Shown piece after piece: positions 50,601 to 64,000 of a stretch of DNA of 64,000 bases; within the stretch, counting starts at the first letter, position 1, and every line of letters starts with the position of its first letter. Source of the stretch: Coriaria nepalensis. Its lineage: Eukaryota; Streptophyta; Magnoliopsida; Cucurbitales; Coriariaceae. The stretch lies in assembly GCA_027186245.1 (NCBI GenBank), contig CP114487.1, positions 3,725,501 to 3,789,500 of the forward strand, written 5' to 3'. The notes under the pieces were generated by a model. The model saw nothing but the letters and a program-made list of their open reading frames with translations, made no database searches and was not told where the DNA came from. The position numbers and the translations under genes are program-made.

Positions 50601-53600
50601 TCATTTGGAAGCAATTCGAATGAAATCTATTTTCGTACTTTAAAAATGAGTTTCATGCACATCTTGCTATAGGCCATTGTAACGCATGTGTGCATTAGTT
50701 TAAGTTCAGGATTATGTCAATGAGTCACCTCATGTCGATAAATCATTTAGAAGCAATTCGGACGAATTCTATTTTTGCAGTTTAAATATGAGTTTGATGC
50801 ACATGTTGCTATTGGCCTTTTTAGTGCATGTGTGCATTTGCTTAAGTTCGAAATCAAGTTAATGGGTCACCTCAAGTCAATAAATTATTTTGAAGCAATT
50901 CGAACGAATTACATTTATGTATTTTAATTATGAGTTTCATGCACAACTCAAAAATGATCTTTTTGGTGCACGTGTGCATTTGTTCAAGTTCAAAATCATG
51001 TCAGTGTGCCACCTTCAATCAATAAATCATTCGGAAGCAATTCACATAAATTCTAGTTACACACTTTAAACATGAGTTTCATGCACAACTTGCTAATGGC
51101 CATTTTAACGCATGTGTGCATTTGTTTAAGATCGAAATTAAGTCAATGGTCACTTCAAGTCAATAAATTATTTGGAAGCAATTCGAACGAATTATATTTA
51201 TGTATTTTAATTATGAGTTTCATGCTCAACTTGGTAATGATCTTTTTGGTGCACGTGTGCATTTGTTTAAGTTCAAAATCAAGTGAGTGTGTCACCTTCA
51301 ATCAATAAATCATTCGGAAGCAATTCAAACAAATTCTAGTTTCACAGTTCAAACATGAGTTTAATGCACAACTTGCTAATGCCCATTTTAACGCATTTGT
51401 GCAAATATTCAAGTTCAAAATAAAGTCAATGAGTCATCTCAAGTCAATTAAATCATTTGAGAGCAATTCGAACGAATTTTATTTTCGCACTTCATACATG
51501 AGTTTCATGCACATCTTGCTATAGGCCATTGTAACGTATGTGTGCATTAGTTTAACTTCAGAATCATGTAAATGAGTCATCTCAAGTCAATAAATTAATT
51601 AGAAGCAATTCGAACGAATTCTATTTTCGCAGTTTAAATATGAGTTTCATGCACAACTCGCTAATGGCCATTTTAACGCATGTGTGCATTTGTTTAAATT
51701 CGAAATCAAGTCAATGGGTCACTTCAAGCCAATAAATAATTTGGAAGCAATTTGAAAGAATTACATTTCTCTATTTTAATTATGAGTTTCATGCACTACT
51801 TGCTAACGATATGTTCGGTGCACGTGTGCGTTTGTTCAAGTTCAAAATCATGTGAGTGTGTCACGTTCAATCAATAAATCATTTGGAAGTAATTCACACA
51901 AATTCTAGTTTCACACTTTAAATATGAGTTTCATGCACAACTTGCTAAGGGCCATTTTAATGCATTTGTGCAAATGTTCAAGTTCAAAAAAATTCAATGA
52001 GTTATCTCAAGTCAATAAAATCATTTGAGAGCAATTCGAACAAATTTTATTTTTGCACTTCATACATGAGTTTCATGCACATCTTGCTATAGGCCATTGT
52101 AACCCATGTGTGCATTAGTTCAACTTCAGAATCATGTCAATGAGTCATCTCAAGTCAATAAATCAATTAGAAGCAATTCGAACAAATTCTATTTTCGCAG
52201 TTTAAATATGAGTTTCATGCACAACTCGCTAATGGCCATTTTAACGCATGTGTGCATTTGTTTAAATTCGAAATCAAGTCAATGGGTCACTTCAAGCCAA
52301 TAAATAATTTGGAAGCAATTTGAAAGAATTATATTTCTCTATTTTAATTATGAGTTTCATGCACTACTTGCTAACGATATGTTTGGTGCACGTGTGCATT
52401 TGTTCAAGTTCAAAATCATGTTAGTGTGTCACCTTCAATCAATAAATCATTAGGAAGTAATTCACACAAATTCTAGTTTCACACTTTAAACATGAGTTTC
52501 ATGAACGAATTTTATTTTCGCACTTCTTACATGAGTTTTATGCACATCTTACTATAGGCCATTGTAACGCATGTGTGCATTAGTTCAACTTCAGAATCAT
52601 GTCAATGAGTCATTTGAAGTCAAAAAATAAATTAGAAGCAATTCGAACAAATTCTATTTTCGCATTTGTAATATGAGTTTCATGCACAACTCGCTAATGG
52701 CCATTTTAACGCATTTGTGCATCTGTACAAGTTCAAAATCATGTTAATGAGTCACCTTAACTCAATAAATAATTTGGAAGCAATTCGAATGAATTCTATT
52801 TTCGCATTTCAATTTTGAGTTTCATGCACAACTTGCAAATATTCGTTTTGGTGCACGTGTGCATTTGTTCAAATTCAAAATCACGTTAACGACTCACCTC
52901 AAATTGGTAAATCATTTAGAAGTAATTCGAATGAATTCTATTTTTGGACTTCAAACTTGAGTTTCATGCACAACTTGCTAATGCCCATTTTAACGCATTT
53001 GTGCAAATATTCAAGTTCAAAATAAAGTCAATGAGTCATCTCAAGTCAATTCAATCATTTGAGAGCAATTCGAATGAATTTTATTTTCGCACTTCATACA
53101 TATGTTTCATGCACATCTTGCTATAGGCCATTGTAACACATGTGTGCATTAGTTCAACTTCAGAATCATGTCAATGAGTCATCTCAAGTCAATAAATCAA
53201 TTAGAAGCAATTCGAACAAATTCTATTTTCGCAGTTTAAATATGACTTTCTTTCACAACTCGCTAATAGCCATTTTAACGCATGTGTGCAATTGTTTAAG
53301 TTCGAAATCAAGTCAATGGGTCACTTCAAGTCAATAAATTATTTGGAAGCAATTTGAAAGAATTATATTTATCTATTTTAATTATGAGTTTCATACACTA
53401 CTTGCTAACGATATGTTTGGTGCACGTGTGCATTTGTTCAACTTCAAAATCATGTCAATGAGCCACCTTAAATCAATAAATCATTTGGAAGCAATTCAAA
53501 CAAATTCTAGTTTCACAACTCAAACATCAATTTCATGCAAACTCGCTAATGGCCATTTTAACGCATGTGTTCAAATGTTCAAGTTCAAAATAAAGTTAAT

Positions 53601-56600
53601 GAGTCATCTCAAGTCAATAAAATTATTTGAGAGCAATTCGAACGGATTTTATTTTCGCACTTCATACATGAGTTTCATGCACATCTTGCTATAGGCCATT
53701 ATAACGCATGTGTGCATTAGTTCAACTTCAGAATCTTGTCAATGAGTCATCTCAAGTTAATAAATCAATTAGAAGCAATTCAAACAAATTCTATTTTTGC
53801 AGTTTAAATATGAGTTTCATGAACAACTCGCTAATGGCCATTTTAACGCATGTGTGCATTTGTTCAAGTTCAAAATCATGTTAATGAGTCACCTTAACTC
53901 AATAAATTATTTTGAAGCAATTCGACTGAATTTTATTTTCGCACTTCATACATATGTTTCATGCACATCTTGCTATAGGCCATTGTAACGCATGTGTGAA
54001 TTAGTTCAATGTCAGAATCATGTCAATGAGTCATCTCAAGTCAATAAAACAATTAGAAGCAATTCGAACGAATTCTATTTTTGCAGTTTAAATGTGACTT
54101 TCATGCATAGCTCGCTAATGGCCATTTTAACGCATGTGTGGATTTGTTTAAGTTCGAAATCAAGTCAATGGGTCACTTCAAGTCAATAAATTATTTGGAA
54201 GCAATTCGAACGAATTACATTTATGTATTTTAATTATGAGTTTCATGCACAACTTGATAATGATCTTTTTGGTGAATGTGTGCATTTGTTCAAGTTCAAA
54301 ATCATGTCAATGAGTCACCTTCAATCAATAAATCATTTGGAAGCAATTCGAACGAATTCTATTTTCACACTTCAAACATGAGTTTCATGCACAACTTGCT
54401 AATGGCCAATTTTAACGCATTTGTGCAAATAGTCAAGTTCAAAATAAAGTCAATGAGTCATCTCAAGTCAATAAAATCATTTGAGAGCAATTCGAACAAA
54501 TTTTATTTTCGCACTTCATACATGAGTTTCATGCACATCTTGCTATAGGCCATTGTAACGCATGTGTGCATTAGTTCAACTTCAGAATCATGTCAATGAG
54601 TCATCTCAAGTCAATAAATCAATTAGAAGCAATTCGAACGAATTCTATTTTCGCAATTTAAATATGAGTTTCATGCACAACTCGCTAATGGCCATTTTAA
54701 CACATGGGTGCATTTGTTTAAGTTCGAAATCAAGTCAATGGGTCACTTCGAGTCAATAAATTATTTGGAAGCAATTCGAACGAATTATATTTATGTATTT
54801 TAATTATGAGTTTCATGCACAACTTGGTAAAGATCTTTTCGGTGCACGTGTGCATTAATTCAAGTTCAAAATCATGTCAGTGTGTCACCTTAAATCAATA
54901 AATCATTCGGAAGCAATTCACACAAATTCTAGTTTCACACTTTAAACATGAGTTTCATGCACAACTTGCTAATGGCCAATTTTAACGCATCTGTGGAAAT
55001 ATTCAAGTTCAAAATAAAGTCAATGAGTCATCTCAAGTCAATAAAATCATTTGAGAGCAATTCGAACGAATTTTATTTTCGCACTTCATACATGAGTTTC
55101 ATGCACATCTTGCTATAGGCCATTGTAACGCACGTGTGCATTAGTTCAACTTCAGATTCATGTCAATGAGTCGTCTCAAGTCAATAAACCAATTAGAAGC
55201 AATTCGAACAAATTCTATTTTCGCAATTTAAATATGAGTTTCATGCACAACTTGCTAATGGTCATTTTAACGCATGTGTGCATTTGTTTAAGTTCGAAAT
55301 CAAGTCAATGGGTCACTTCAAGTCAATAAATTATTTGGAAGCAATTCGAACGAATTATATTTTGTATTTGAATTATGAGTTTCATTCACAACTTGGTAAT
55401 GATCTTTTTGGTGCACGTGTGCATTTGTTCAAGTTCAAAATCATGTCAGTGTGTCACCTTCAATCAATAAATCATTCCGAAGCAATTCAAACAAATTCTA
55501 GTTTCACAGTTCAAACATGAGTTTAATGCACAACTTGCTAATGGCCATTTTAACGCATTTGTGCAAATGTTCAAGTTAAAAATAAAGTCAATGAGTCATC
55601 TAGAGTCAGTAAAATCATTTGAGAGCAATTCGAACGAATTTTATTTTCGCACTGCATACATGAGTTTCATGCACATCTTGCTATAGGCCATTGTAACGCA
55701 TGTGTGCATTAGTTCAACTTCAGAATCATGTCAGTGAGTCATCTCAAGTCAATAAATCAATTAGAACAAATTTTATTTTCGCAGTTTAAATATGACTTTC
55801 ATGCACAACTCACTAATGGCCATTTTAACGCATGTGTGCATTTGTTTAAGTTCGAAATCAAGTCAATGGGTCACTTCAAGCCAATAAAGAATTTGGAACC
55901 AATTTGAAAGAATTATATTTATCTATTTTAATTATGAGTTTCATGCACTACTTGCTAACGATATGTTTGGTGCACGTGTGCATTTGTTCAAGTTCAAGAT
56001 CATGTCAATGAGTTACCTTAAATAAATAAATCATTTTGAAGCAATTCAAACAAATTATAGTTTCACAATTCAAACATGAGTTTCATGCACAACTTGCTAA
56101 TGGCCATTTTAACACATGTGTGCAAATGTTGAAGTTCAAAATAAAGTCAATGAGTCATCTCAAGTCAATGAAATTATTTGAGAGCAATTCGAACGGATTT
56201 TATTTTCGCACTTCATACATGAGTTTCATGCACATCTTGCTATAGGCCATTGTAACGCATGTGTGCATTAGTTCAACTTCAGAATAATGTCAATGAGTCA
56301 TCTCAAGTCAATAAATCAATTAGAAGCAATTCGAACGAATTCTATTTTCGCCATTTAAATATGAGTTTCATCCACAACTTGCTAATGGCAATTTTAACCC
56401 ATGTGTGCATTTGTTTCAGTTCGAAATCAAGTCAATGGGTCACTTCAAGTCAATAAATAATTTGGAAGCAATTTGAACGAATTATATTTATGTATTTTAA
56501 TTATGAGTTTCATGCACAACTTGGTAAAGATCTTTTCGGTACACGTGTGCATTAGTTCAAGTTCAAAATCATGTCAGTGTGTCATCTTCAATCAATAAAT

Positions 56601-59191
56601 CATCCGGAAGCAATTCACACAAATTCTAGTTTCACACTTTAAACATGAGTTTCATGCACAACTTGCTAATGGCCATTTTAACACATGTGTGCAAATGTTC
56701 AAGTACAAAATAAAGTCAATGAGTCATCTCAAGTCAATAAAATCATTTGATAGCAATTCGAATGAATTTTATTTTCGCACTTCGTACATGAGTTTCATGC
56801 ACATCTTGCTATAGGCCACTGTAATGCATGTGTGCATTAGTTCAACTTCAGAATCATGTCAATGAGTCATCTCAAGTCAATAAATCAATTAGAAGCAATT
56901 CGAACAAATTCTATTTTTGCAGTTTAAATATGAGTTTCATGCACCACTCGCTAATGGCCATTTTAATGCATGTGTGCATTTGTTTGAGTTCGAAATCAAG
57001 TCAATGGGTCACTTCAAGCCAATAAAGAATTTTGAAGCAATTTGAAAGAATTATATTTATCTATTTTAATTATGAGCTTCACGCACTACTTGCTAACGAT
57101 ATGTTTGGTGCACGTGTGCATTTGTTCAACTTCAAAATCATGTCAATGAGTCACCCTAAATCAATAAATCATTTGGAAGCAATTCAAACAAATTGTAATT
57201 TCATAATTCAAACATGAGTTTCATGCACAACTTGCTAATGGCCATTTTAACGCATGTGTGCAAATGTTCAAGTTCAAAATAAAGTCAATGAGTCATGTCA
57301 AGTCAATTAAATCATTTGAGAGCAATTCAAACGAATTTTATTTTCGCACTTCATACATATGTTTCATGCACATCTTGCTATAGGCCATTGTAACGCATGT
57401 GTGCATTAGTTCAACTTCAGAATCATGTCAATGAGTCATCTCAAGTTAATAAATCAATTAGAAGCAATTCGAACGAATTCTATTTTTGCAGTTTAATATG
57501 AGTTTCAAGCACAACTCGCTAATGGCCATTTTAACACTTGTGTACATTTGTTTAAGTTCGAAATCAAGTCAATGTGTCACTTCAAGTAAATAAATTATTT
57601 GGAAGCAATTTGAACGAATTATATTTATCTATTTCAATTATGAGTTTCATGCACAACTTGCAAACGATATGTTTGGTGCATGTGTGCATTTGCTCAAGTT
57701 CGAAATCATGTCAGTGTGTCACCTTCAATCAATAAATCATTCGTAAGCAATTCAAACAAATTCTAGTTTTATAGTTCAAACATGAGTTTCATGCACAACT
57801 TGCTAATGGCCATTTTAATGCATTTGTGCAAATGTTCAAGTTCAAAATAAAGTCAATGAGTCATCTGAAGTCAATAAAATCATTTGAGAGCATTTCGAAC
57901 GAATTTTATTTTCGCACTTCATACATATGTTTCATGCACATCTTGTTGTAGGCCATTGTAACACATGTGTGCATTAGTTCAACTTCATAATCATGTCAAT
58001 GAGTCATCTCAAGTCAATAAATCAATTAAAAGCAATTCAAACGAATTCTATTTTCGCAGTTTAAATATGACTTTCATGCACAACTCGCTAATGGCAATTT
58101 TAACGCATGTGTACATTTGTTTAAGTTCGAAATCAAGTCAATGGGTCACTTCAAGTCAATAAATTATTTGGAAGCAATTCGAACGAATTATATTTATGTA
58201 TTTTAATAATGAGTTTCATGCACTACTTGCTAACGATATGTTTGGTGCACGTGTGCATTTGTTTAAGTTCGAAATCATGTCAGTGTGTCACCTTCAATCA
58301 ATAAATCATTCGAAAGCAATTCAAACAAATTCTAGTTTCATAGTTCAGACATGAGTTTCATGCACAACTTGCTAATAGCCATTTTAATGCATTTGTGCAA
58401 ATATTCAAGTTCAAATTAAAGTGAATGAGTCATCTCAAGTCAATAAAATCATTTGAGAGCAATTCGAACGAATTTTATTTTCGCACTTCATACATGAGTT
58501 TCGTGCACATCTTGCTATAGGCCATTGTAACGCATGTGTGCATTAGTTCAACTTCAAAATCATGTCAATGAGTCATCTCAAGTCAATAAATCAATTAAAA
58601 GCAATTCGAACGAATTCTATTTTTGCAGTTTAAATATGAGTTTCATGCACAACTCGCTAATGGCCATTTTAACGCATGTGTGCATTTGTTTAAGTTCTAA
58701 ATCATGTTAATGAGTTACCTTAACTCAATAAATAATTTGGTAGCAATTCGACCGAATTTTATTTTCGCCCTTCGTACATATGTTTCATGCACATCTTGCT
58801 ATAGGCCATTGTAACGCATGTGTGCATTAGTTCAACTTCAGAATCATGTCAATGAGTCATCTCAAGTCAATAAATCAATTAGAAGCAATTCGAACGAATT
58901 CTATTTTTGCAGTTTAAATATGAATTTCATGCACAACTCGCTAGTTGCAATTTTGACGCATGTGTGCATTTGTGTAAGTTCGAAATCAAGTCAATGGGTC
59001 ACTTGAAGTCATTAAATTATTTGGAAGCAATTTGAACAAATTATATTTATCTATTTTAATTATGAGTTTCATGCACTACTTGCTAACGATATGTTTGGTG
59101 CACGTGTGCATTTGTTTAAGTTCGAAATCATGTCAGTTTGTCACCTTCAATCAATAAATCATTCGGAATCAATTCAAACAAATTGTAGTTA
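44618..59191. repeat. 142-bp satellite array with a four-monomer higher-order repeat
   Basis: About 14.6 kb of head-to-tail monomers of about 142 bp (roughly 102), each with AGCAATTCGAACGAATT, ATGAGTTTCATGCACAACTTGC, a GCATGTGTGCA or GCACGTGTGCA core, AAGTTCAAAATCA and CAATGAGTCAC. Four variants alternate: one ending AAATAAAGTCAATGAGTC; one with TTTTATTTTCGCACTTCATACAT and GGCCATTGTAACGC; one with CAGTTTAAATATG and AAGTCAATGGGTCAC; one with TATTTTAATTATG and TTTGGTGCACGTGTGC. The AAGTCAATGGGTCAC variant recurs at 47444, 48013, 48581, 48865 and 49434 (steps 569, 568, 284, 569), a 4-mer unit of about 568 bp with half-unit deletions. Monomers in 44.6-47 kb are more mixed. A truncated monomer, about 103 bp short, lies near 52503. 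Confidence 0.95.
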
Positions 59192-60460
59192 TGTCTAGGG
59201 AGATCATCTTCATGCTCAAAGATTTGGCATGAAGTTTTTGGTGCTCACAATTCTCATGCCGAGACATATGATCAAAGTTTTTGCTAGGGGTATCATCTTC
59301 ATGCTTAGAGGCTTGGCATGAAGTTGTTAGGCATTCACAATCTCCATGCATAGATATGATATAATTATTGCTAGGGGGGTCATGATCTGAGGCCACCCGT
59401 GAAGGTGCAGGGCGTGCACTCCCCTGAAATTTGATCCAATTTCTCATTGGATTCCTTAAACTTGCTCTCCATCCTATGCATGAAGTCCACCAACTGACTT
59501 CTGTCATGATATGGGGCCACCCGTGAAAGTGCTCGGCGTGCACTCCCTTGAAATTTGATCCAATTTCTCATTGGATTCCTTAAATTTGATCCAATTTCTC
59601 ATTGGATTCCTTAAACTTGCTCTCCATCCTATGCATGAAGTCCACCAACTGACTTCTAAGATAACTCCTACTTCTTCTTCTCTCTACTAGAGGCTGATAT
59701 CTTTTTTCACTTCGTGCAAAAGCTTTTTTGCTAACCCCCCGAACCTCTTCTTTAGCCTCATTCTCACTCTCTGCAGACTCATCCTCCTCCTCCTCCTCCA
59801 CCTTAACCTCTTCATTCTCTAAAATGTTTGCTTCCATAGTTTCGAACTCACACAGCATGCCCATGATGCGATCGATGACAAGATCTTCAACCTCATCCTA
59901 GAATTATACTATACTGTTTATATAAGATTCGGCTTCCTATTCACTTGATAGAGGTTGGATTCTGTGCACTTTAATCTACATAAAAAAAATGGACGTTAGA
60001 TCGATGTTTGCATTTAATTCATATAAGTATAGAGTAAAGTATTTTCCGATCGCAGTCAAACTCACATTTAGATTATTTAGCATATCAACAACATCATGAA
60101 ACTTTGGCATTGTTTTCCTTGCCTCATACCCTTTTGTTTTCCAGTCGAGGATCTGAGGCATACTTGTACCCTTGAAACGCTTCTCATGTACCTCTCTAAG
60201 TATCAGAATTGCTTGAAAAATCGAAGCCTATGTAGTAATACAAATAAAATAGCAGCGTCAACAAATACCAATTCCAAAAATTATGAGGTCTGTCTGGATG
60301 TGAGTAATTATTACTTGAATCACATTCAGGAAACTTAGAGTTAGTTTCTTTATCCTTTTTTTTCTCTTTATTTGTTTTTCTTTTTCTCGGGCTTGTGTAG
60401 CATTCTCCTTAAAATTACTCTTCATTATGTATGTTATGAGTTTCTCATACACTACTTTAC
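59192..60460 (-). mobile_element. Transposon-like coding remnant with internal duplications, probably Ulp1/DUF1985 family
   Basis: Minus-strand fragments read PQILDWKTKGYEARKTMPKFHDVVDML (about 60060-60160), an acidic coiled stretch NEEVKVEEEEEDESAESENEAKEEV (about 59750-59830) and RSQLVDFMHRMESKFKESNEKLDQI (59580-59660). The order, a PxxLxW segment then an acidic linker then a coiled coil, matches the middle of plant DUF1985/Ulp1 transposon proteins, but neither DUF1985 nor the protease is visible. A stretch of about 125 bp is duplicated (59393-59505 and 59516-59655), with a further 33-bp duplication at about 59548-59613. It abuts the satellite. Confidence 0.45.
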
Positions 60461-60469
60461 CTCAAGGAT

Positions 60470-63400
60470 AAGTGTTGAATAACTCCAAGTCTAATCTTAA
60501 AGAAAGATACATTAGGTTAATGTTGATCCTATTCACAACACCAATTTTAAATTGTTTAAAATATTATTTTCTTTCCCTTTTATTTAACAAAAAAACATAT
60601 TCAATCATATTCAGGAATCTGAGATGTCCAAAGTGACTGAGCTGAAAATAAATAACAAGAAATATTAAAATATAATATAAACTTTGATTTATTTATGGAA
60701 AAACCAGCTAATTAGGCTTTTACGTTTGTCAAGGTGCATAAATATGATCAACCCAACAAGTTGTTGCAAATTTGGAAATTAACTGTAAGGTCCAGTGACG
60801 GCCAGTTTTGTTGTAGTGTATATATTTTGTTCGCACAAACAAATAACAAACAACCAAAAGAAATAATCAAGTTTAGGTTTGCAATGGATCCTCTAAGGCT
60901 CCATAACATGTGGAGTAGTAACTGTAGTGATAGATGCGCGAATGATTGAGGAAAAACAAATAATATTGCAAGCGGGTGGTCCCAAATTTTGTTCAACACG
61001 ATCATCGATCGTCGCTTTATTTCTTTTTCTTTCGATGAATTTGCACGAGTCTAATTATAATTTACAGTCACAACCATAACCCTAGATGCAATTTTGTTGC
61101 CCACTACCTTGTCCTGTACCTGCATGTTTTCACGCCCCGATGTCTTGTCCTTCTCGTATCTTTGTAATTCTCTAGTCCTTCCAACAAAGTACTCGAGCTT
61201 TATAGCATGCACCATGTAGCAAATATCATATTAAATTTTTATTCATTTGATATACAAATTAAGACTGCATCTTTAAGATAATTTTTAAATAATACTGTTG
61301 CGAATACCGTCCCACAGCCGGAACGGCGACCTTTAGAATTTAGTATATAAAATACTCTTTGGATATTTCACTGATCCAGACATTAGTTTAATAAGGATTC
61401 GGCCAAATGGATTCTACGTCAAAATTGATATTTACGAAATAGTAAGGATTTTGTTTTTATTATTGATTTACATATCTAATGTTCTTTGATTTCTTGTAAC
61501 CGGACCGCTTTGATCTCATCATTAGAAGTAGTTCTACAAATTATGGTTATGTTAATAGATTTCCAAACGTTTATAAAACAAAATATTTACCTCTTTTATA
61601 TTAGTGATGCAGTTGGTCCTAAAGAAAAATATCAGACATTTAGAACTTCGCTATCGGACGGAAGGCTTGTATATTAAAATTTTGGACCACGTGTAATTAA
61701 AAAGTAGTTAAGAAAAAAAAAACATCCAATTAATTGGATGGTCCAAATTGACGACGCACATGTGCTCCATGTGTACCTACACCTTGCTCTAGGGTTTTGA
61801 CATGTATTATGCAAGTGCTTCATGGTCCATCCCAGTATTTTCGAAGAGGAATTTTAGGACCTTAAGATCTTGAATGCCCTTTAATTTACGACGAATTTTG
61901 CTTTAATATAATTTAGACATCGTCTTATGTTATTTATGACGAATTTTGTCTTAATATAATTTAGACATGATCATATGTTATAGTAAAGTCTTTATAATTT
62001 TTTTTTTGTCTATTTATATATATAGTTCTCTTTCATATAGTTTGATTTTGTTTATTATTGCTTGAATTACGGTTTTTTTGTATAAGAAACTGAGGAGACT
62101 AATGAGAACTAATTGGGAAATCAGAAGAGAAGATTCTAAAATATACTTAAAGAATGTAAACCACTATGTTAAGAATATATCTCATATCTGAAAAATAAGT
62201 TTTAAAAATTTAATATATAAAAAAAATAAATAATTTTTTTGATAGACGAATCCTCCTCCATGATTTCTTCTTGAATTCATGCAGTTTTTTAATACCAATA
62301 TCTTGCACAGATATCATTCCTTTTGTATTAGGGTTCTTTGCCTTCTAATTGTTACTAAATATGGCACTGTCCATTAATACTCTTTAAGGACTTTTACAAT
62401 AATAAAATCTCTTATAATTTCTCTTATTGTTAATTGGGTTTGGTGGAACCCTAGATTTCTAGACAATTAGCATTGTAAAACAAATTGAATATGATATCAC
62501 AAAGATCGGGTCATGGAATCAAATTCTGAATTCTTAAGGACGTAGAACAGTTAGTATGATAATGTTTGGAAAATTTAGACCGGTAAAAGCTTAAGCACGG
62601 GAATGATTAACCTATATGTCTTCTTTTTTTTTTATGTGGCCTATCATCTCATGAATCTTTTAACATTTTTTTTGAAATTTAGTGTAATTTTAAAGTTTTT
62701 GCAAAATATGGCTTCTGAAATTTTGTTTTCATGCTTTGAAAAATTGTTATAATCAACATACTAATTTGTTTTAGGAGACATGATAGCTCGCTTTCGCTCC
62801 GGTCACTTTAGCTCTCAAATCAACAATTACCTTTACTATTTATTTTCTATAAATGTACGATGGAGACATATTATAAAGAGTCAGTGCTATAATTATTGAG
62901 AAATAATATCTCAAAAGAATTTTCATGTTGTAATGAGTTTCCTCCGGGTCATGATTAAGAGAGAATCTTTAGAATGTGAATATTCAAGGGTGATGTGGGG
63001 AAGGCAATTATTAGTATCTATCATGATGATACCGAGTTTGAATTTAGTTAGAATTTGATACAATTTTATTGTTGATTCCCTATCACTCTCTATGGTACAT
63101 AGTCACTGTATTTATTGTGAAGCCAAAGATTCCATTCTTATATGCTTGACAACTCCAAACCGGTCGGAATCATGCTGCAAATATTTGCCCTAATTAACAC
63201 ACATTCCATTAGGACACTAAACAATTATACATTATCGTTGTCAAGTTTCTTTAAGACAATTTGTTGATATAGAAACCAGGAATTAGTAGGACTAAATTAG
63301 AAATATTGAATAGCTGTGACTCAGAATTGGTATAAGATTTCGGATTCAAATGACGTTTTTGTTGCGATGATGTCATTCTCCGGAACATGACCACACATAT

Positions 63401-64000
63401 TCCAGTGACTTAAATAGAACTTGTTAAGAAACTAAATAATTTTACGAGCTTCAATGTGGAAGCATATTTGAGTGGTATGGACTAGTCTCTCTCAATCTCA
63501 TAATTTTATTTAACTTCTCCACAGTTAGTATAGCCACCACCGCCTCATAAAAATTTGAGCTTCAAATTTAAAATTAATTAGCTACTATTGTAGGAAAAAA
63601 AAACTCCCTATTCCATGAGTATATATGATAAAACGCCTCATGAGTGGAGCGGCCGAAACATGTGATATGATTTTGAGTCTATATGTATATTTTTTGTTTA
63701 ATATACAAATAATTGAAAATATGTGTGACGATTAATCGAATCATATGTGCGCTTAATTCTAATAGTACATAGAAATTTAAGCTTATAACTCAAAATTAAT
63801 AGACGAGTAGAATGATCCATTTAATTTATTTATATATTGAATTCTCAAAATTTTTATTTTGTAGATGGTGCGGTGATTTTTGCGCAATTATTGGAGGTGG
63901 TTGAAAATGAAATAAAAAAAAATAGGAGAAGAAAATGATATAATTTATTAACATTACTAATTATTAAAAAAATTTCAACATTGTTGAAATAAGCTTAAAA
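60470..64000. other. AT-rich intergenic DNA to the window end
   Basis: No coding region, RNA gene or transposon domain was recognised on either strand. Contains short A/T tracts and a near-duplicate pair, TTTACGACGAATTTTG / TTTATGACGAATTTTG, near 61885 and 61935. Confidence 0.5.

Noticed and set aside
44803..59006. Many 60-93-codon frames with near-identical products (for example those starting MCALVQLQNHVNESSQ)
   Set aside because: They repeat at multiples of the satellite period and differ only as the monomers do. They cross monomer borders, have no promoter or known domain, and are by-products of the 142-bp repeat.
44618..59191. A regularly spaced repeat that could suggest a CRISPR array
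   Set aside because: There are no unique spacers; the whole 142-bp unit is repetitive, and the setting is a plant nuclear genome.

Overview
This is a stretch of AT-rich nuclear DNA from a flowering plant, almost certainly a eudicot. Its genes have many introns with GT/GC...AG borders, and their products are typical of land plants: TCX, PRORP, ABIL, plastid signal peptidase, plastid TilS and OVATE proteins. Between the genes lie worn Copia, hAT and Mutator-like (Ulp1/DUF1985) remnants. I cannot name the genus.

Layout. 1-1653 (+): 3' part of a TSO1-like CXC gene of the TCX5/6 type. 1.7-13 kb: a hairpin-bearing tandem repeat (3.4-4.0 kb), a decayed Copia element (4.9-9.3 kb) and a decayed Ulp1-type Mutator-like element (9.5-11.3 kb). 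13085-15976 (+): complete PRORP1, a protein-only RNase P. 16629-18961 (+): ABI-1-like subunit of the WAVE complex, intact except for one apparent frameshift. 19.8-21.9 kb: hAT remnant. 23.05-23.9 kb (+): a compact cluster of box C/D snoRNAs behind a telo-box/TATA promoter. 24.66-25.33 kb: PEPR-like receptor kinase pseudogene. 25693-27895 (-): plastid type I signal peptidase. 28935-32195 (-): tRNA(Ile)-lysidine synthase (RSY3/TilS type). 32.3-39.9 kb: repeats, including a second DUF1985 element. 39901-40677 (+): OVATE family protein. 44.6-59.2 kb: about 14.6 kb of a 142-bp satellite, mostly arranged as a four-monomer higher-order repeat of about 568 bp. 59.2-60.5 kb: another transposon remnant. 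60.5-64 kb: nothing recognised.

How the genes relate. They do not form an operon. Several act in RNA maturation or organelle biogenesis: PRORP1 trims tRNA 5' ends, TilS modifies plastid tRNA-Ile(CAU), the signal peptidase matures thylakoid and envelope proteins, and the snoRNAs guide 2'-O-methylation of 18S and 25S rRNA. I read this as coincidence unless synteny shows otherwise.

The two most notable items are the snoRNA cluster, which has no ORF and was recognised from antisense matches to conserved rRNA, and the satellite with higher-order structure. rRNA sequences, modification sites and protein family members were recalled from general knowledge, not searched. Exon borders come from reading frame, splice signals and remembered homologue sequence.
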